Made by a program: the position numbers and the translations under genes. Below are positions 1-10,925 of a DNA stretch of 64,000 bases, in pieces. Position 1 is the first letter of the stretch; every line of letters begins with the position of its first letter. The DNA lies in assembly GCA_948567375.1 (NCBI GenBank), contig OX419759.1:5982744-6046743 (forward strand), read 5' to 3'. The stretch comes from Lunularia cruciata (lineage: Eukaryota; Streptophyta; Marchantiopsida; Lunulariales; Lunulariaceae). The notes beneath the pieces are model-generated. The model was not told where the DNA came from. It searched no databases and worked only from the letters and a program-made list of their open reading frames with translations.

Positions 1-735
1 AAGAAAATCTGATTTTAGAAACCAAACGTGTTTGAAGGCAAGAATCTCCTAGTTGCGGTGGAGAATATTTTATTTCATTGCAAATGTTATTTTGAAGCCA
101 TAAATCTTCAAGCCAATTAGATGAGGTAGCAAAAACATAGTGGCAATTCTAGGGGAAGCAAGTTCAATGCTAATTTCTTACACCAATCCTAACATGGGAA
201 GAATTCAAGGGAGCAATAATTAGGAGATTCTAAATGGTGATTGTTGCATGAGCCACACAAGATAGATTGGCAAAATTGAAGCATATTGGTTTTGTGAGAA
301 GCTACATCACTCAATTCTAATACACCATGATGTAAATTCCAAAGATACTAGAAGGTGAAGCTCTAGATTGATTTATGAGAGGTTTGAACTCATGCACCAA
401 ATTGGAAGTGATAATGCAAGAACCCAAAAATTTAGAAGAAGCAATGTATTTTGCTAAGAACTATGATTCCTTGGTTGCCATACTTTTTGTCTCTACTTAG
501 ACCTTCACAAAACCTACCAACACACTATACACAAGTGGAGGAGCCAACACCAATGGAAATCAGTGCCATCTAATAGAGATTGCTTGGCACTACAAAAGGA
601 ATTAGATTGCAACAAATTGGTGATTTTTTTATTGTTGCCAAATTGAATATCATGTTGTTGAATATCCATTCAAGAATGGAAAACCTCAAAAAATTGCCAA
701 AAACTCCAAAAAAGAGTTCCTATAAGAGATATCAA
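1..735 (+). pseudogene. Decayed gag of A1 (5' end missing)
   Basis: This stretch aligns by eye with the gag of B (11070-11830): the same order of short conserved phrases, the same position relative to the protease, and the same end near the zinc-knuckle and linker region. It would encode the capsid/nucleocapsid polyprotein that packages element RNA. Stops and small indels break all frames, and the zinc-knuckle segment near 630-680 is only partly legible. No open frame above 60 codons survives, so only homology supports it. Confidence 0.7.
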
Positions 736-1330
736 GTCACCTATTAAAAACTTTGTTAGTTCTAATGGGATTGAAGACTCAACTTATATCAATTTGCTTC
801 ACTTTCAAAGTATGGTATTTGACTGTAATTGTAAGATTTTGGTTGATTTTGGAAAATTAGAGAATTGCATGTCCATGCAATTAGCAAAGGAACTATGTAT
901 TCCTATCATCTAGTATTTGAAAGTAGATTGATGATGGCAGATGGTAGAAGATGTTCTTCATTCCGTACCTCACATCTTGTTATACTTCAAGATTGGAAAG
1001 GAGTATTTAGTGTATAAGATTTATAGTAGCACATCTATACTTTGATATTATTCTAGGTCTTCCTTTGCTTGAACATCATAAGGTTTAGTTTGATTGGACC
1101 CAATAATAAATTCAAGTAAAATGCCAAGGTAAGAATTATCAATTAGGATGTCTAACACCTTTAAGTAAGACATCTAAGAATAGTCAATCCTAAGATGAGA
1201 AGTTTGTCAAATTGTAGAGCAAGCTTTGGAGAAAGATATTTATGTTTTTGTAGTGTTGATCAAGCCAATCCCACAAGGAGAATTTGACAAAAGTTAGAAG
1301 CCTCATTAAGCAATGGTTGATTAGATAGTT
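736..1330 (+). pseudogene. Decayed aspartic protease of A1
   Basis: The retroviral-type aspartic protease would process Gag-Pol. The catalytic segment, read near 835-900, corresponds to the ILVDSGSSKNCMS motif of sister copies but reads DFGK, so the D-S/T-G signature is gone. The C-terminal protease strands and the linker to RT follow. They lack the extra glutamine-rich repeats seen in B (12290-12480), so A1 has a shorter linker. Stops such as TAG and TAA appear where B has sense codons. Confidence 0.65.
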
Positions 1331-2140
1331 CAAGAGTTTGTAGATATGCTTTTGGATGATCTTCCAAAGGGGTTACCATCTAATAAAGGTATGCCTCTGA
1401 AGATTGAATGATTGCCAAGTAGTACTATTGTGAGTAGACCAATCTATAGGCTCTCACCAAAGGAGTTAGAAGAGCTTCAAACAATATTGACCAAGATTTT
1501 GGGAAAAGATTTCATACAATATAGTACATCTCCTTAGGGAGCACCAATGCTCTTTATACCAACAGAAGGAGGACTTTGATTCTATATTGACTACTATGGC
1601 CTTAGTAAACAAACCGTGAAGAACTCATATCCCTTCCCTTGAATTGATGAATTTTTGGATTAATTGAGTGGAGTATTCTCCAAGTTAGATCTTTGAAGTA
1701 ACTATTGGTAGATTCATATGAATAAGGAGGATGTGCAAAAGATTGCCTTTTGTACAAGATATGGGCATTTTGAATGGAGAGTTTTACCTTTTGGGTTTAC
1801 TAATGCTCTAGTAGTCTTAATGGATCAAATGTATTGGTTGTTGGATGGGCTATTGGATGGTATTTTAATCTATAGTAAGACGGAAGTAGAACACAAGAAT
1901 CATGTACAAGAAATATTAAGATGACTATGCCAATGGAAGTTTTATTACAAGAAGTCAAAGTGTACCTTTTGGCAAAAGGAGGTTACCTCTTGGGTCATAA
2001 GGTCTCATTAGAGAGGATCAAGATGGAATATGAAATTCAAGGCCATTGTTGATTGGCCTAATCCAAAGGATGCCACAAAAGTATGAGCATTTAATGGATT
2101 GGCAAGTTTTTATCAATAGCTCATCCACTACTATGCTCAT
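1331..2140 (+). pseudogene. Decayed reverse transcriptase of A1, catalytic motif deleted
   Basis: RT fingers and palm are legible. The best open stretch is 1718-1924, containing QKIAFCTRYGHFEWRVLPFG followed by TNA, a hallmark of Ty3 RT. Compared with B, a 24-bp deletion between two GGAT tetramers near 1856-1863 removes the segment holding FLDD; what remains is LLDGLLDGILIYSK, with the second Asp now Gly. A1 RT would be catalytically dead even without its stops. The thumb region up to the RNase H junction follows with frame changes. Confidence 0.8.
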
Positions 2141-2780
2141 TTGGTTGTATCATTGACTAATCTCTTAGAGAAGACCTCAATATTTTATTGGACGTCCAAG
2201 CATAAAGAAGTATTCAAGAAACTAAAGCATATAGTATCTTCACAACCCAATCTTCAACCATACAATCCTCAACTACCTTGTGTGGTTGATTTTGATGCTT
2301 TTAACTTTACCATGGGAGCTATGTTCTAGTAGGAATTTCCAAATGGGTTACATCCCATTGCCTTTGTGTCTTGCCAAATAAGCACCATAAAAAAGAATTA
2401 CTCTACTTGGGATTAAGAAAAACTAACCATGGTGTATGCCACCAAGGTATGGAGGCATTATCTCTTGGGAAAATAAATAATCCTATAACCTAATCATAAA
2501 CCTTTGTTGCAAACATTATATTTGGAGCACATAAAGAGTTGACATCATCAATGGGAGGAACAACTAAACTTGTTAGACATCAAACTTGAGTATAAACTTG
2601 GCAAGTTCTATTTCATTCCCAATGCCCTATCATATAATTTGATTTGAAGACTCTTCATGAATCTCTCATCATAGCGGCAATTACAAAAGTGTTAATTGAC
2701 TCAAAAGTCCAAATCAAGTTAAGGACCATGTTATAGAAAGGCCCATTCTTTTAAATGGTACAAGGTCATCTTGTAGCACA
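2141..2780 (+). pseudogene. Decayed RNase H of A1
   Basis: RNase H would degrade the RNA strand of the RNA/DNA hybrid. An open stretch at 2141-2329 reads through the RT-RNase H connection and into VVDFDAFNFTMGAMF, equivalent to VDFDASNFAIGAVLQ of B, where the first catalytic Asp lies. After a TAG at 2329 the remaining segments (HPIAFVS, the tether and the YKLGKF-like end) follow in shifted frames up to about 2700. Confidence 0.7.
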
Positions 2781-3149
2781 TGACAAAGAATAAACACCTT
2801 CTCCTTCAAGGAAAGTTTTCTATTTTATGAGAACCAAGTCTATGTTCCAACCAAGGGTGATCAATGACTTGTGCATCTTCAAGAAGCCCATGACTTAGTA
2901 GTCATTGATCACATAGGTGTAGATAAGACCTTGGGTACTCTACAATTTCAATGGTGGTGGCCCAACATGGCATGATAAGCAAAGAGTTTGTCCAATCTTG
3001 TGAGATTTGCCAACACAACAAGGCCAATAACCAAAAGCCAAGTAGACTCTTCAACCACTACTAATTCCATCTACACATTGGGAACATGTAGGCTTAGACC
3101 TCATCACATCCTTGCCAAAGATGGACCAGTACCATATAACTATCATTTT
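2781..3149 (+). pseudogene. Integrase N-terminal part of A1, cut by A2
   Basis: The HHCC zinc-binding region is legible near 2870-3010 (HDLVVIDHIGVDKTLGT, then a CQ-containing segment). The beginning of the catalytic core follows (LDLITSLPK equivalent near 3095-3120). The sequence stops at 3149 where the LTR of A2 begins and continues at 8464. The retained ATTTT (3145-3149) pairs with ATTGT (8464-8468). A small open frame at 2988-3212 runs from integrase into the LTR and is not a gene. Confidence 0.75.
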
Positions 3150-3643
3150 AATAATATGGAGTTTATAGATGAGTTAGTCAAGATTTACAAATTAGCAAAT
3201 AGGCCAAATTAGCCAAGAATTACAAGAATATTCTAGAAGCATCTAGGTACCTTCTAAGTATTGGGTAACGTGTATGCCAAGTAGTAACTTCTAAGAGAAA
3301 GCTTCTCAAGAAGCTTCCTTGCTAGCTTAGCTTGGATGCCAAGTAGATGGCTTCTAGAAGGATACTTCTTGGGACATATTTCCCAACTAGCTTAGCTTGC
3401 ATGCCAAGTAGATGGCTTCTAGAAGGAAGCTTCTCAAGAAGTTTCCTTGTTAACTTAACTTGCATTCTAGAAAGTTGGCTTTTAGGAACTTCATGAGAAG
3501 CTTCTCAAGAACCTTGTATGTTTTCTCTAAATACCAAAGCCCAAGCTCATGCTAGGCATTTGGAGTTTCCCTCATTTAAGAATCCCAATGAGATCTTTCA
3601 TTCCAATCTTCCATTCTCCTATTTCTCTCCTCAGTCTTTTACT
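3150..3643 (+). repeat. 5' LTR of A2
   Basis: About 494 bp, homologous to 7961-8463 and to the LTRs of B. The usual TG start appears eroded (the LTR begins AATAATATGG where B has TGTAACAATATGG) and the end reads TTTTACT where B has TTTTACA. U3 contains repeated modules of about 70 bp built on GCTAGCTTAGCTTGCATG and TCTAGAAGGAAGCTTCT. The TATA box seen in B LTRs is degraded here (TCTAAATA). Confidence 0.85.
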
Positions 3644-3644
3644 A

Positions 3645-3656
3645 TGGTATCAAAGC
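3645..3656 (+). other. Primer binding site of A2 (tRNA-iMet type)
   Basis: TGGTATCAAAGC lies one base after the LTR end. It differs by one base from TGGTATCAGAGC, the sequence complementary to the 3' end of plant initiator methionine tRNA used by many plant gypsy elements. Confidence 0.8.
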
Positions 3657-3904
3657 ATGAATGTGATGGATGGGAAGACCAAAAAATTAATCTCTCCCAA
3701 ACCATTAGGATTTTTATGGCCATGTACTATCCAAATATCATTTCTCATAGTTCATCATCTCATACTTTGGAACAAAATGTTAAATGTGATCACCTTGTCT
3801 AATCAATCCTTGATACTTCAGATTGTAACTTATGGAGAATAGTAGACTCGTTACATCTACATGTTAATTTAGATAATTTTAGGTATTTTGATAGAGTAGT
3901 AGCC

Positions 3905-5470
3905 ATGGCGGCTATACCCAAAGTTAACATTGCCATGCAACAAAAATTTGAGCACCTTTATGATTGATTGTTATAAGAAAGAGACCATCAACAACAAGAG
4001 CATATAGTGATAACACCATTTTGAGAAGGAGAAGAGAGAATCTAATTTCCAAAGCCCAAGGTATTTGTAAGCAAGAATCTCATGAGCATAATAGAAAATC
4101 TTGTATTTTATTGCAAATATTATTTTGAAGCTATAAATCTTCAAGATAAATGGAGATAGATTTTCTTGGCTTCAAGTTGATTGGATGGAGTAACAAAACT
4201 ATGGTGGCAATTCCAAGTGGAGCAAGTTGAATGGTAATTTGTTGCACCAATCTTGAAATAGGAAGATTTCAAGAGTATAATAATTGGTTTATTCTAAGCT
4301 ATAAATGTTACATGGGCTGCACATAATAGATTTGTAAAATTGAAGCAAATTGGTTCTATGATAAGTTACATCACTCAATTCTAGAATACCATAATGCACA
4401 TTCCAGATTTACTAGAAGGTGAAGCTCTAGATTGATTTTTGGGGAGCTTGAAGTCATGCACCAAATTGGGGATGACCATGTGGAAGCCTAAACACTTGAA
4501 GGAAGCCATGCAAATGGTCAAGAGTTTTGCTTCTTTGGCTAAACGTGATCTTGACCTTCACAGAACTTACCAACAACTACACATGGGTGGAAGAGCCACC
4601 ACTAGTGGAGATTGATGCCATCTAATGGAGACCACATGGCACTATAGGTAGGGAAAGACTATGACAAAATGGTGGATACTTTTATTATCACCAAATTGGA
4701 CATTGCATTGTTGAATGTTCACTCAAGAGTGGACGATTTTGTAGTACTCCAAGGAAAAGAGAACTCTTTAAGAGAGAAAATATAGATTTCATACTCAATC
4801 TTCCAACAATAACATTCTCTTTATTATACAGCAAAGAAGATCCCCTCAAAGGAAGCTCCACCCTTGGATCAAATACATGGATTGGTGACCTATCAGCGAG
4901 CTCCATCCTTGGATTAGTTATTTGGATGGGTGACATGTCAGTCCTTATCCTATCTAGTTGGTCAAATAGTTGACCAAAGAGAATCTTTTTCCCTTAGGGT
5001 GGGAGAATCTTTCCATTTTTGAGGCCTTATTCATCCGTTTAGGCTTTCATAAATGGCTTTATAGTTTTTGGCTACTTTTGGCTTCCGCCCTATTAGTAGA
5101 AGTGCTATTTTGGTGATAAATTTATTTGATCTATCACTATGTTCTCTATCATATGTAACATCCTTCTAGATGTCACCACCCCAAGTTTCACTTCTATATT
5201 ATATGCCTAGCTATTGATTCTGAAGTTTCCAAGCATGTTTTGGTTTTTGGCCTATTAGTAGAAGTACTTTATTGGTGATACCTCTAGCTTATTTACTAAG
5301 TCCATCATGTTTAAAATCCTTCCCAATGTTACCAAACCAAATTTCATCTCTAGACCATGTATCTAGCTATTGGTATTACAGATCTTGACAAATTGCACAA
5401 ATGGAGTTTGTGGAGGATGATGATCAAGGAAATGAAGAATCCCAATAGGAGAGTTCAAGCCACCTATTGG
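3905..5470 (+). pseudogene. Decayed gag of A2, interrupted by a solo LTR
   Basis: Starts near 3905 (ATGGCGGCTATACCC) in the position of the gag start of B (10926). The capsid region (4050-4560) and nucleocapsid region (4640-4739, continued 5381-5470) align with B. The K-family solo LTR at 4740-5380 splits the zinc-knuckle/linker sequence. The gag sequence resumes after the repeat at the point where it broke off, with GATTT on the left and GATCT on the right. Stops are frequent. Confidence 0.75.
4740..5380 (-). repeat. Solo LTR of family K in A2 gag (R1)
   Basis: Homologous to the two LTRs of K (9490-16240 interrupted, and 18236-18818). On the plus strand it runs from TGTAGTACTCC to GGTATTACA, so it has TG...CA ends, and the sense strand is minus. 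It is flanked by GATTT (4735-4739) and GATCT (5381-5385), a 5-bp duplication with one change. No internal K sequence is present, so it most likely arose by LTR-LTR recombination. Confidence 0.8.
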
Positions 5471-6520
5471 GAACTTGATTAGTTCAAATGCGATTGAAGG
5501 CTCAACTTATGCAAGTTTACTTCACTTGCAAGATATGATATCTTGTCATGGTTGTAGGATTTTGGTTGATTTTGGAAGTTCAAAGAATTGCATGTCCCGG
5601 CAATTAACAAAGGACTTGTGTATTCTAATCAAGCCAGTAATTGTAAGTAGATTAATGATGGTAAATGGTAGAAAGGGTTCTACATTCTATACCTTACATC
5701 CTATTACATTCAAGATTGAGAAGGAGTATTTGGAATGTATGAGCCTTTACACTATGATGTCATTCTAGGTTTTCCTTGGCTTAAACCTCATAAGATTCAA
5801 TTTAATCAGACCCAATGACAAATTCAAGTACAACACCATGGTAAGAATTATAGATTAGGTTGTTTGGCACCTTTGAGTAAGATTTCTAAGAATAGTTAGT
5901 TCAAAGATAGGAAGTTTGTTTGTAAAGCTATTATATAGTAAGCTATGGAGGAAGATATTCCTACTTTTGTAGTGTAGATCAAGCCAATTGTGCATGGAAA
6001 ATCTTATGAGGGTCAAAGGCCTTATCAAGCAATAGTTGATCAAATAGTTAAGGAGTTTGCATATATGTTTCTAGATGATCTACCAAAGGAGTTACACTTT
6101 GATTATGGTATGCCCTTCAAGATCAAGTTATTTTCAAGAAGTACTCCAATGAGTAGACCAAATCTATGGGCTCTCACCAAAGGAGTTGGAAGAGCTTCAA
6201 ACACCACTAATGGAGTTGTTGGAGAAGGATTTCATATGATATAGTACATCTTGTTGGGGAGCACCAATACTATTTGTCCCAAAGAAGGATAAAAGACTTA
6301 GATTTTGTATTGATTATGGTGGACTCAATAAATAAATAGTGAAGAATGCATATCCTTTGCCTCAAATTGATGACTTTCTAGATCAATTGAGTGGATCAAG
6401 ATGCTTCTCCAAGTTGGATCTTCAAAGTAGCTATTGGTAGATTCCTGTTGATAAAGAAGATGTATAAGAGACTATCTTTTGCATAAGGTATGGACATTTT
6501 GAATAGAGAGTACACTTAAA
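5471..6520 (+). pseudogene. Protease and truncated RT of A2
   Basis: An open stretch at 5475-5768 encodes the protease N-terminal half, with ILVDFGSSKNCMSRQL around residues 30-45. The catalytic D-S-G reads D-F-G. The RT fingers begin near 6150 (the SRPNLWALTKG equivalent of SRPIYRLSPKE). They continue to the CIRYGHFE-like segment near 6500, where the coding homology jumps to the region just before the integrase zinc finger. The palm, including the LDD motif, is absent, so A2 could not reverse transcribe. Confidence 0.75.
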
Positions 6521-7580
6521 CTTACAACAAGACCACTTCTTTCAGAGGGTACAAGGTCATCTTGTAGCATACAACAAGGAATACAATACCTTCTACTCCA
6601 AGGAAGACCTTCTATTTTGTGAGAATCTGATCTATGTTCTAATCAAGGATGATCTACAACTTGTGTGCCTTCAAGAAGCCCATGACTTACCAATCATAGG
6701 TCACATGGGTAGGACAAGACCTTGTGGTGCCCCAACATGGCACAAGAGACCCAAGAGTTTGTCCAATCTTGTGAGAGCTACCAATGCAACAAGGCCAATA
6801 ACTAGAAGCCAAGTGGACTCCTTCAACCACTTCCCATCCCATTTGCTTGATAAGAACACATGAACTTAGATCTTGTCACATCCTTGCTAAAGACAAAGTA
6901 ATGTTATACAAAAATCACGGTATTGGTTGATAAGCTTAATAAGGAAATCCATTTGGTACCAACCTTTGAGATAGTAGATGTTCCAACATTGGAGATCTAC
7001 TTTGACAATATCTTCAACCATCATGGGATGTCCTGTATACTCATCTATGACCATGATTCTTGATTCACCAATAAAATTTGGCAAGCACTCTTCAAGCTAC
7101 TTGACACTAAGTTTTCTTTGTCTATGGCCTACCATCTTCAAATTGATTGGCAAACCAAATGTGCAAATTGCACCTTGGAAGATATGATTTGTCCCTTTGT
7201 AAAAATTCACCATACTATTTGAGATGAGTGCCTTGCAGTTGAGTTTACGTACAATAACTCCAAGTAGGCAAGCATTGGATTCTTTCCTTTCTTCCTTAAT
7301 TTTGGCCTAGACCCACTTGTTTCAAATTCCCTTCTTTCTCTTGTTCTTTCTCCCTCTATCTCATGTTCCTCATACTTCCACCTACTTGACCATAATATTC
7401 CATTTCCTACAACAAGCCAAATCTCATCTCCTTGTTCTCAAAATTATCAAAAGCAATACATGAATCAACATTGTCTTGATCTCACCTTTCAACTCAATAA
7501 TAAGATCATGCTTTCTTCAAAAAAAAATCCCTCCCTCTGGTACCCAAGTTTGAAAACTTGGTCCTAATTAGATAGGTCCA
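6521..7580 (+). pseudogene. Decayed integrase of A2
   Basis: The N-terminal zinc-binding segment is open at 6663-6863 (CLQEAHDLPIIGHMG, then the CXXC region degraded to SNLVRATNATRP). The catalytic core follows through 6880-7300, matching the B core with frame changes: the HHGMPCILI and DHDS equivalents near 7020-7065 and the QIDWQTKCANCTLE equivalent near 7140-7180. The core still shows the overall D...D...E spacing but no uninterrupted frame. Confidence 0.7.
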
Positions 7581-7581
7581 T

Positions 7582-7908
7582 TTGATGTCACCTAAATCAT
7601 TTTCTCTTGTTGCTTGTCAACTTGTTGTGCCTTATCATATAGAAATCCACTCTATCTTTCATGTTTCCAAGTTGAAACCCTTTGTTTCTAATCCATCTTC
7701 CTTTTTGACTCATGTCCAACCCCCTCCTCCTCATGTCCCTATTAACAATCATAAGGAGTATGGAGTTAAATATATCCTTACACATCACCTCACTCAACAT
7801 GGTAGCCAACAACATATTGAGTATAAAGTCCTTTGGAAAGAGTATCCACTTCATGATGCCACTTGCGAGCCTCTTTCTCATCTCTATAATGCACAAATAG
7901 CCATCTAG
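7582..7908 (+). pseudogene. Integrase C-terminus with chromodomain of A2
   Basis: This 108-codon open stretch carries the GPF/Y-like end of integrase (VPYHIEIHSIFHVSKLKPF, residues 16-34) and then a chromodomain (residues about 58-105: YILTHHLTQHG, IEYKVLWKEYPLHDATCEPLSHL). In chromoviruses this domain directs integration to heterochromatin by reading histone marks. The usual TWEP is TCEP here. A stop at 7906-7908 is followed in frame by EFEAS, matching B, so the original frame was longer. Confidence 0.8.
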
Positions 7909-7960
7909 GAGTTTGAAGCTTCCATGGTGACAAGGACATCACCAACTAGCAATGTGGGAA

Positions 7961-8463
7961 TAATAATATGGCGTATATAGACAAGTTAGTCAAGAATTAC
8001 AAAGTAGCCAATAGGTAAATTAACAAAAAATTGTAAGAATATTATAGAAGCATCTAGGAAGTATCTTGGTACCTTCCAAGTATTGGGTAAAATGTATGCC
8101 AATTGATAACTTTTAGGAGGAAGCTTCTTGGGAAGCTTCTACCTAGTTTAGCTTGCATGCCAAGTAGGTGGCTTCTAGAAGGATACTTCTTGAGAAGTTT
8201 TCCAACTAGCTTAGCTTGCATGCCAAGTAGGTAGCTTCTAGAAGGAAGCTTCTCAAGAAGCTTCACGGCTAACTTAGAATGCATTCTAAGAAGATTGCTT
8301 TTAAGAAGCTTCTTAAGTACTTTCTCTAGAGCTTTATATGTTATTTATAAATACCAAAACCCAAGCTCATGCTAGGCATTTGGAGTTTCACTCATTCAAG
8401 GGTCCCAACATGATCTTTCACTCCAATCTTCCATTCTCCTATTTCTCTCCTTGGTCTTTTACA
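7961..8463 (+). repeat. 3' LTR of A2
   Basis: About 503 bp, preceded by a purine-rich segment (TGTGGGAA) in the position of the polypurine tract. It shares the U3 modules with other A/B-family LTRs and keeps a TATAAATA box at 8346-8353. It ends TCTTTTACA. A1 integrase sequence resumes at 8464. Confidence 0.85.
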
Positions 8464-9489
8464 ATTGTAGTGTTTGTTGATAAGCTCAAAAAGTAGATTG
8501 ATTTGGCACTTACCATGGATATAATTGATGTCCAACATTGTCCCATATCTACTTTGAAATTATTTTTAAGAACCATGAGATGCCAAAGGTTCTAATCTCT
8601 AATCAAGATCTTTGCTTACTTGTAAATTTTAGTAAACTTGCATTATCAATAGCTTATCATCCCCAAATTAATAGTTAAATAGAATTTTTTTTTTGCACTT
8701 TCAAGGATAGGTTATGTGCCTTTATCAATTTTTATCACATTGATTGGGATACTTGTCTCCTATTTGTTGATTTTGCATACAGTAACTCCAAGTAGGCAAG
8801 TATTGACTTTTCTTACTTCTTCCTTAATTATAGGCAAAATCCACTTATTCTAGATTCTCTTCTTGGTCCTCTACCATCTTAGGTCTCAATACTTCTACCA
8901 TTTTGTCCATGTTATCTAAATCTCTACACCAAGCCAAAGTCTCATCTTCTTGTTGCTCAAAATTGGAAAAAGCAATATGCTGATAATAATTGTTGTAATC
9001 TCACCTTTCAACTAGATGATAAATTCATGCTTTTTTCTAGTAACCTTCCTTTCCCCCTTGATACCCAAGGATATGCTGATAAACATTGTCACAATGTCAC
9101 CTTTCAATGAGATGATAAGTTCATGCTTTATTCTAGTAACTTTCCTTTCCACTTGATACCTAATGATATAAGCTTGCTCCCAATTGGATAGGTCCATTTC
9201 AGATTACCCGGATCATTTTATCCATTGCCTACCAACTTGCTCTCCTCAGTCATATGCAGATCCATCATGTCTTCCTTGTTTCTAACTCATCTTCCTTTTC
9301 CACTCATCTTCAACACCTCCACTTCTCATCCCTATCAACGACCATGAAAAATATGAAGTTGATTGTATACTTGCATATTGCACCATCCAAAATGGCCTCC
9401 AACTCACTAAAAAAAAGTCCTTTGGAAAGTGTATCCCCTTCATGATGCCACATGAGAGCTTCTTTCTCATCTCATAATGCATAGACAAC
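8464..9489 (+). pseudogene. Integrase core and C-terminus of A1 (continued)
   Basis: The sequence continues A1 integrase exactly where 3149 stopped (equivalent of IVVFVDKLSKQIHLALT in B at 14394). The core is badly decayed, with an A/T-rich tract near 8690. The C-terminal region at 9230-9480 corresponds to KLKPF and the chromodomain part of B but has indels. A 96-bp tandem duplication lies at 8977-9168. The region ends at the ACAAC target duplication of K (9485-9489). Confidence 0.75.
8977..9168 (+). repeat. 96-bp tandem duplication in A1 integrase
   Basis: Two adjacent copies begin ATGCTGAT at 8977 and 9073. Each encodes the segment just upstream of the GPF/Y region (CACCTTTCAA...GATACC). 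B has one copy of this segment. The two copies have since diverged by several substitutions, so the duplication is old. Confidence 0.75.
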
Positions 9490-9607
9490 TATAATCTTCC
9501 AAGGATAGGAGACCTGAAGAGAAACACAGAAGAAGCATACAATTTCACACTCAACCTCCGATGCTCCAAAGGAGCACCTTGACTATATTATATTAGCAAA
9601 GAGGACT

Positions 9608-10147
9608 TGTCATGCTATTTTTAGTGTCACATCTAGATTGCTCAAACATTGGAGTTCCAATGATAGTAGTTAGAGGCATTTTGGCAGTCACTCATAGACT
9701 ACTTTTTGACCGTCAGATTTTGTGTTAGGTACTGACCTCATGGCGGGGCTCATCGTCACTTGCACCGTAGGGTGTGCCATCAGCGGGACTATTGGGATGA
9801 GACCTAGGTCAAAATCAAGAGTATACCTTGGAAGTGCAGCTCCAAAGAGCTCACTTCTCTGATGTTGAGCCTTTGAGTTCTTGGCTAGAGTAGACAAAAA
9901 GCCGGTGAGCGTCACCTAGATTCTCTTAGCTAGAGTGGGTGTGGCTTGACTGTAATCAATTCCTTGTTGTTGGTAAGTTGTTGAGGATCAGATCAAGTAT
10001 TGATTTGAATTTAGTTGATTTGAGTTGTAAATGATATGATTATTGTGGCACTTTAGAGTTTATGTATGATTATGTGTGAGTTGTGCTTCTATAGTGTATG
10101 ACGTTGATAGCGATGAATGTTGTGTAGCAATGTATATACGCATGACA
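9608..10147 (+). repeat. Solo LTR of family C
   Basis: 540 bp with matching terminal inverted ends TGTCATGC...GCATGACA, flanked by GACT at 9604-9607 and 10148-10151. The reverse complement matches the left LTRs of C1 (49008-49560) and C2 (59053-59612) along its length. This copy defines the LTR limits of family C independently of the full elements and shows that the family was active after K inserted. No TATA box was identified. Confidence 0.87.
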
Positions 10148-10386
10148 GACTCCTCCAAAGGAAGATCCACCCTTGGATCAAATACATGGACTGGTGACTT
10201 GTAAGCAAGCTCTACCCTTAGATTGGTTGCATGCATGGGTGATGTAACAATATGGAGTTTAGCGACGAACTTAGTCGGGCTTACAAAGTAGCACATAAGA
10301 CAAAGTAGCCAAGAATATTATGGAAGTATCTAGGAAGCTTCTTGGGAAGCTTCCTAACTAGCTAAGCTTGCACCTCAAGTAAGTAG

Positions 10387-10401
10387 CTTCTAGAAGCTTC
10401 C
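10387..10401 (+). promoter_or_regulatory. Heat-shock-element-like cluster in B 5' LTR
   Basis: CTTCTAGAAGCTTCC gives three alternating 5-bp nGAAn/nTTCn units, the arrangement bound by heat-shock factor trimers. It lies about 140 bp upstream of the TATA box. The same LTR has further two-unit matches near 10332-10355 and 10440-10462. Function is inferred only from the motif. Confidence 0.45.
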
Positions 10402-10542
10402 AACTAGCTTAGCTTGCACACCAAGTAGACGGCTTCTAGAAGGAAGCTTCTTGAGAAGCTTCCTAGTTAACTTGGCTTGCACTCTAAGAAAGCAACTTGA
10501 GGAAGCTTCTTGAGAAGCTTCTCAAGGGCCTTGTATGCTACC

Positions 10543-10550
10543 TATAAATA
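10543..10550 (+). promoter_or_regulatory. TATA box of B 5' LTR
   Basis: TATAAATA about 110 bp upstream of the LTR end. It is kept in the same place in the 3' LTR (15761-15768) and in the A2 3' LTR, as expected for the U3/R boundary. Confidence 0.65.
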
Positions 10551-10655
10551 CCAAAGCCAAAGCTCATGCTAGGCATTCGGAGTTTTCTCTCATTCAAGTG
10601 TCCCAATGTGAGTTTCCATTCTCCTATTTCTCTCCTCGGATTCGGTCTTTTACAT

Positions 10656-10667
10656 TGGTATTAGAGC
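10656..10667 (+). other. Primer binding site of B
   Basis: TGGTATTAGAGC begins one base after the LTR end and differs from the initiator-Met tRNA complement TGGTATCAGAGC at one position, a C-to-T change. Confidence 0.8.
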
Positions 10668-10925
10668 TGGAATGGGATGGATGGAATTTATGGACCACCA
10701 AATCCACTTCCACCAAACCATTGGGATTTTCACATCCAAATACTACCCAAGCATCATTTCACACAGTTCATCACCTCGCACTTTGGACACGATTTTTTGC
10801 ATATGATAACCATATTTGAGGAACCCTTAGTGCTTCCGGTTGTAACTTATGGAGAACGGTGGACGTGTTGTTTCTATGTGCTAATAAATTAGATAGATTG
10901 GGAGTGGTGTGATAGCGGAGCAACT

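Larger units (their letters stand above)
3150..8463 (+). mobile_element. Chromovirus A2, nested in A1 integrase
   Basis: This complete but internally deleted Ty3/gypsy element has 5' LTR 3150-3643, a tRNA-iMet-type primer site, gag, protease, truncated RT, integrase with chromodomain, and 3' LTR 7961-8463. It belongs to the same family as A1 and B. A deletion of roughly 1 kb relative to B joins RT (near 6510) directly to the integrase N-terminus, removing the RT active site, thumb and RNase H. Gag is interrupted by a K-family solo LTR. Target duplication is ATTTT/ATTGT (one mismatch). Confidence 0.85.
10243..10654 (+). repeat. 5' LTR of B
   Basis: 412 bp, TGTAACAATATGG at the start and TCTTTTACA at the end. 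U3 contains repeated AAGCTTCTNGAAGCTTC palindromes, then a TATAAATA box at 10543-10550. It is 14 bp shorter than the 3' LTR, mainly from a missing GGAAGCTTCTA segment in the middle module. Confidence 0.95.

Noticed and set aside
9688-9915. 75-codon minus-strand open frame
   Set aside because: It falls entirely within the C-family solo LTR and has no homologue in the C1/C2 LTRs under selection.
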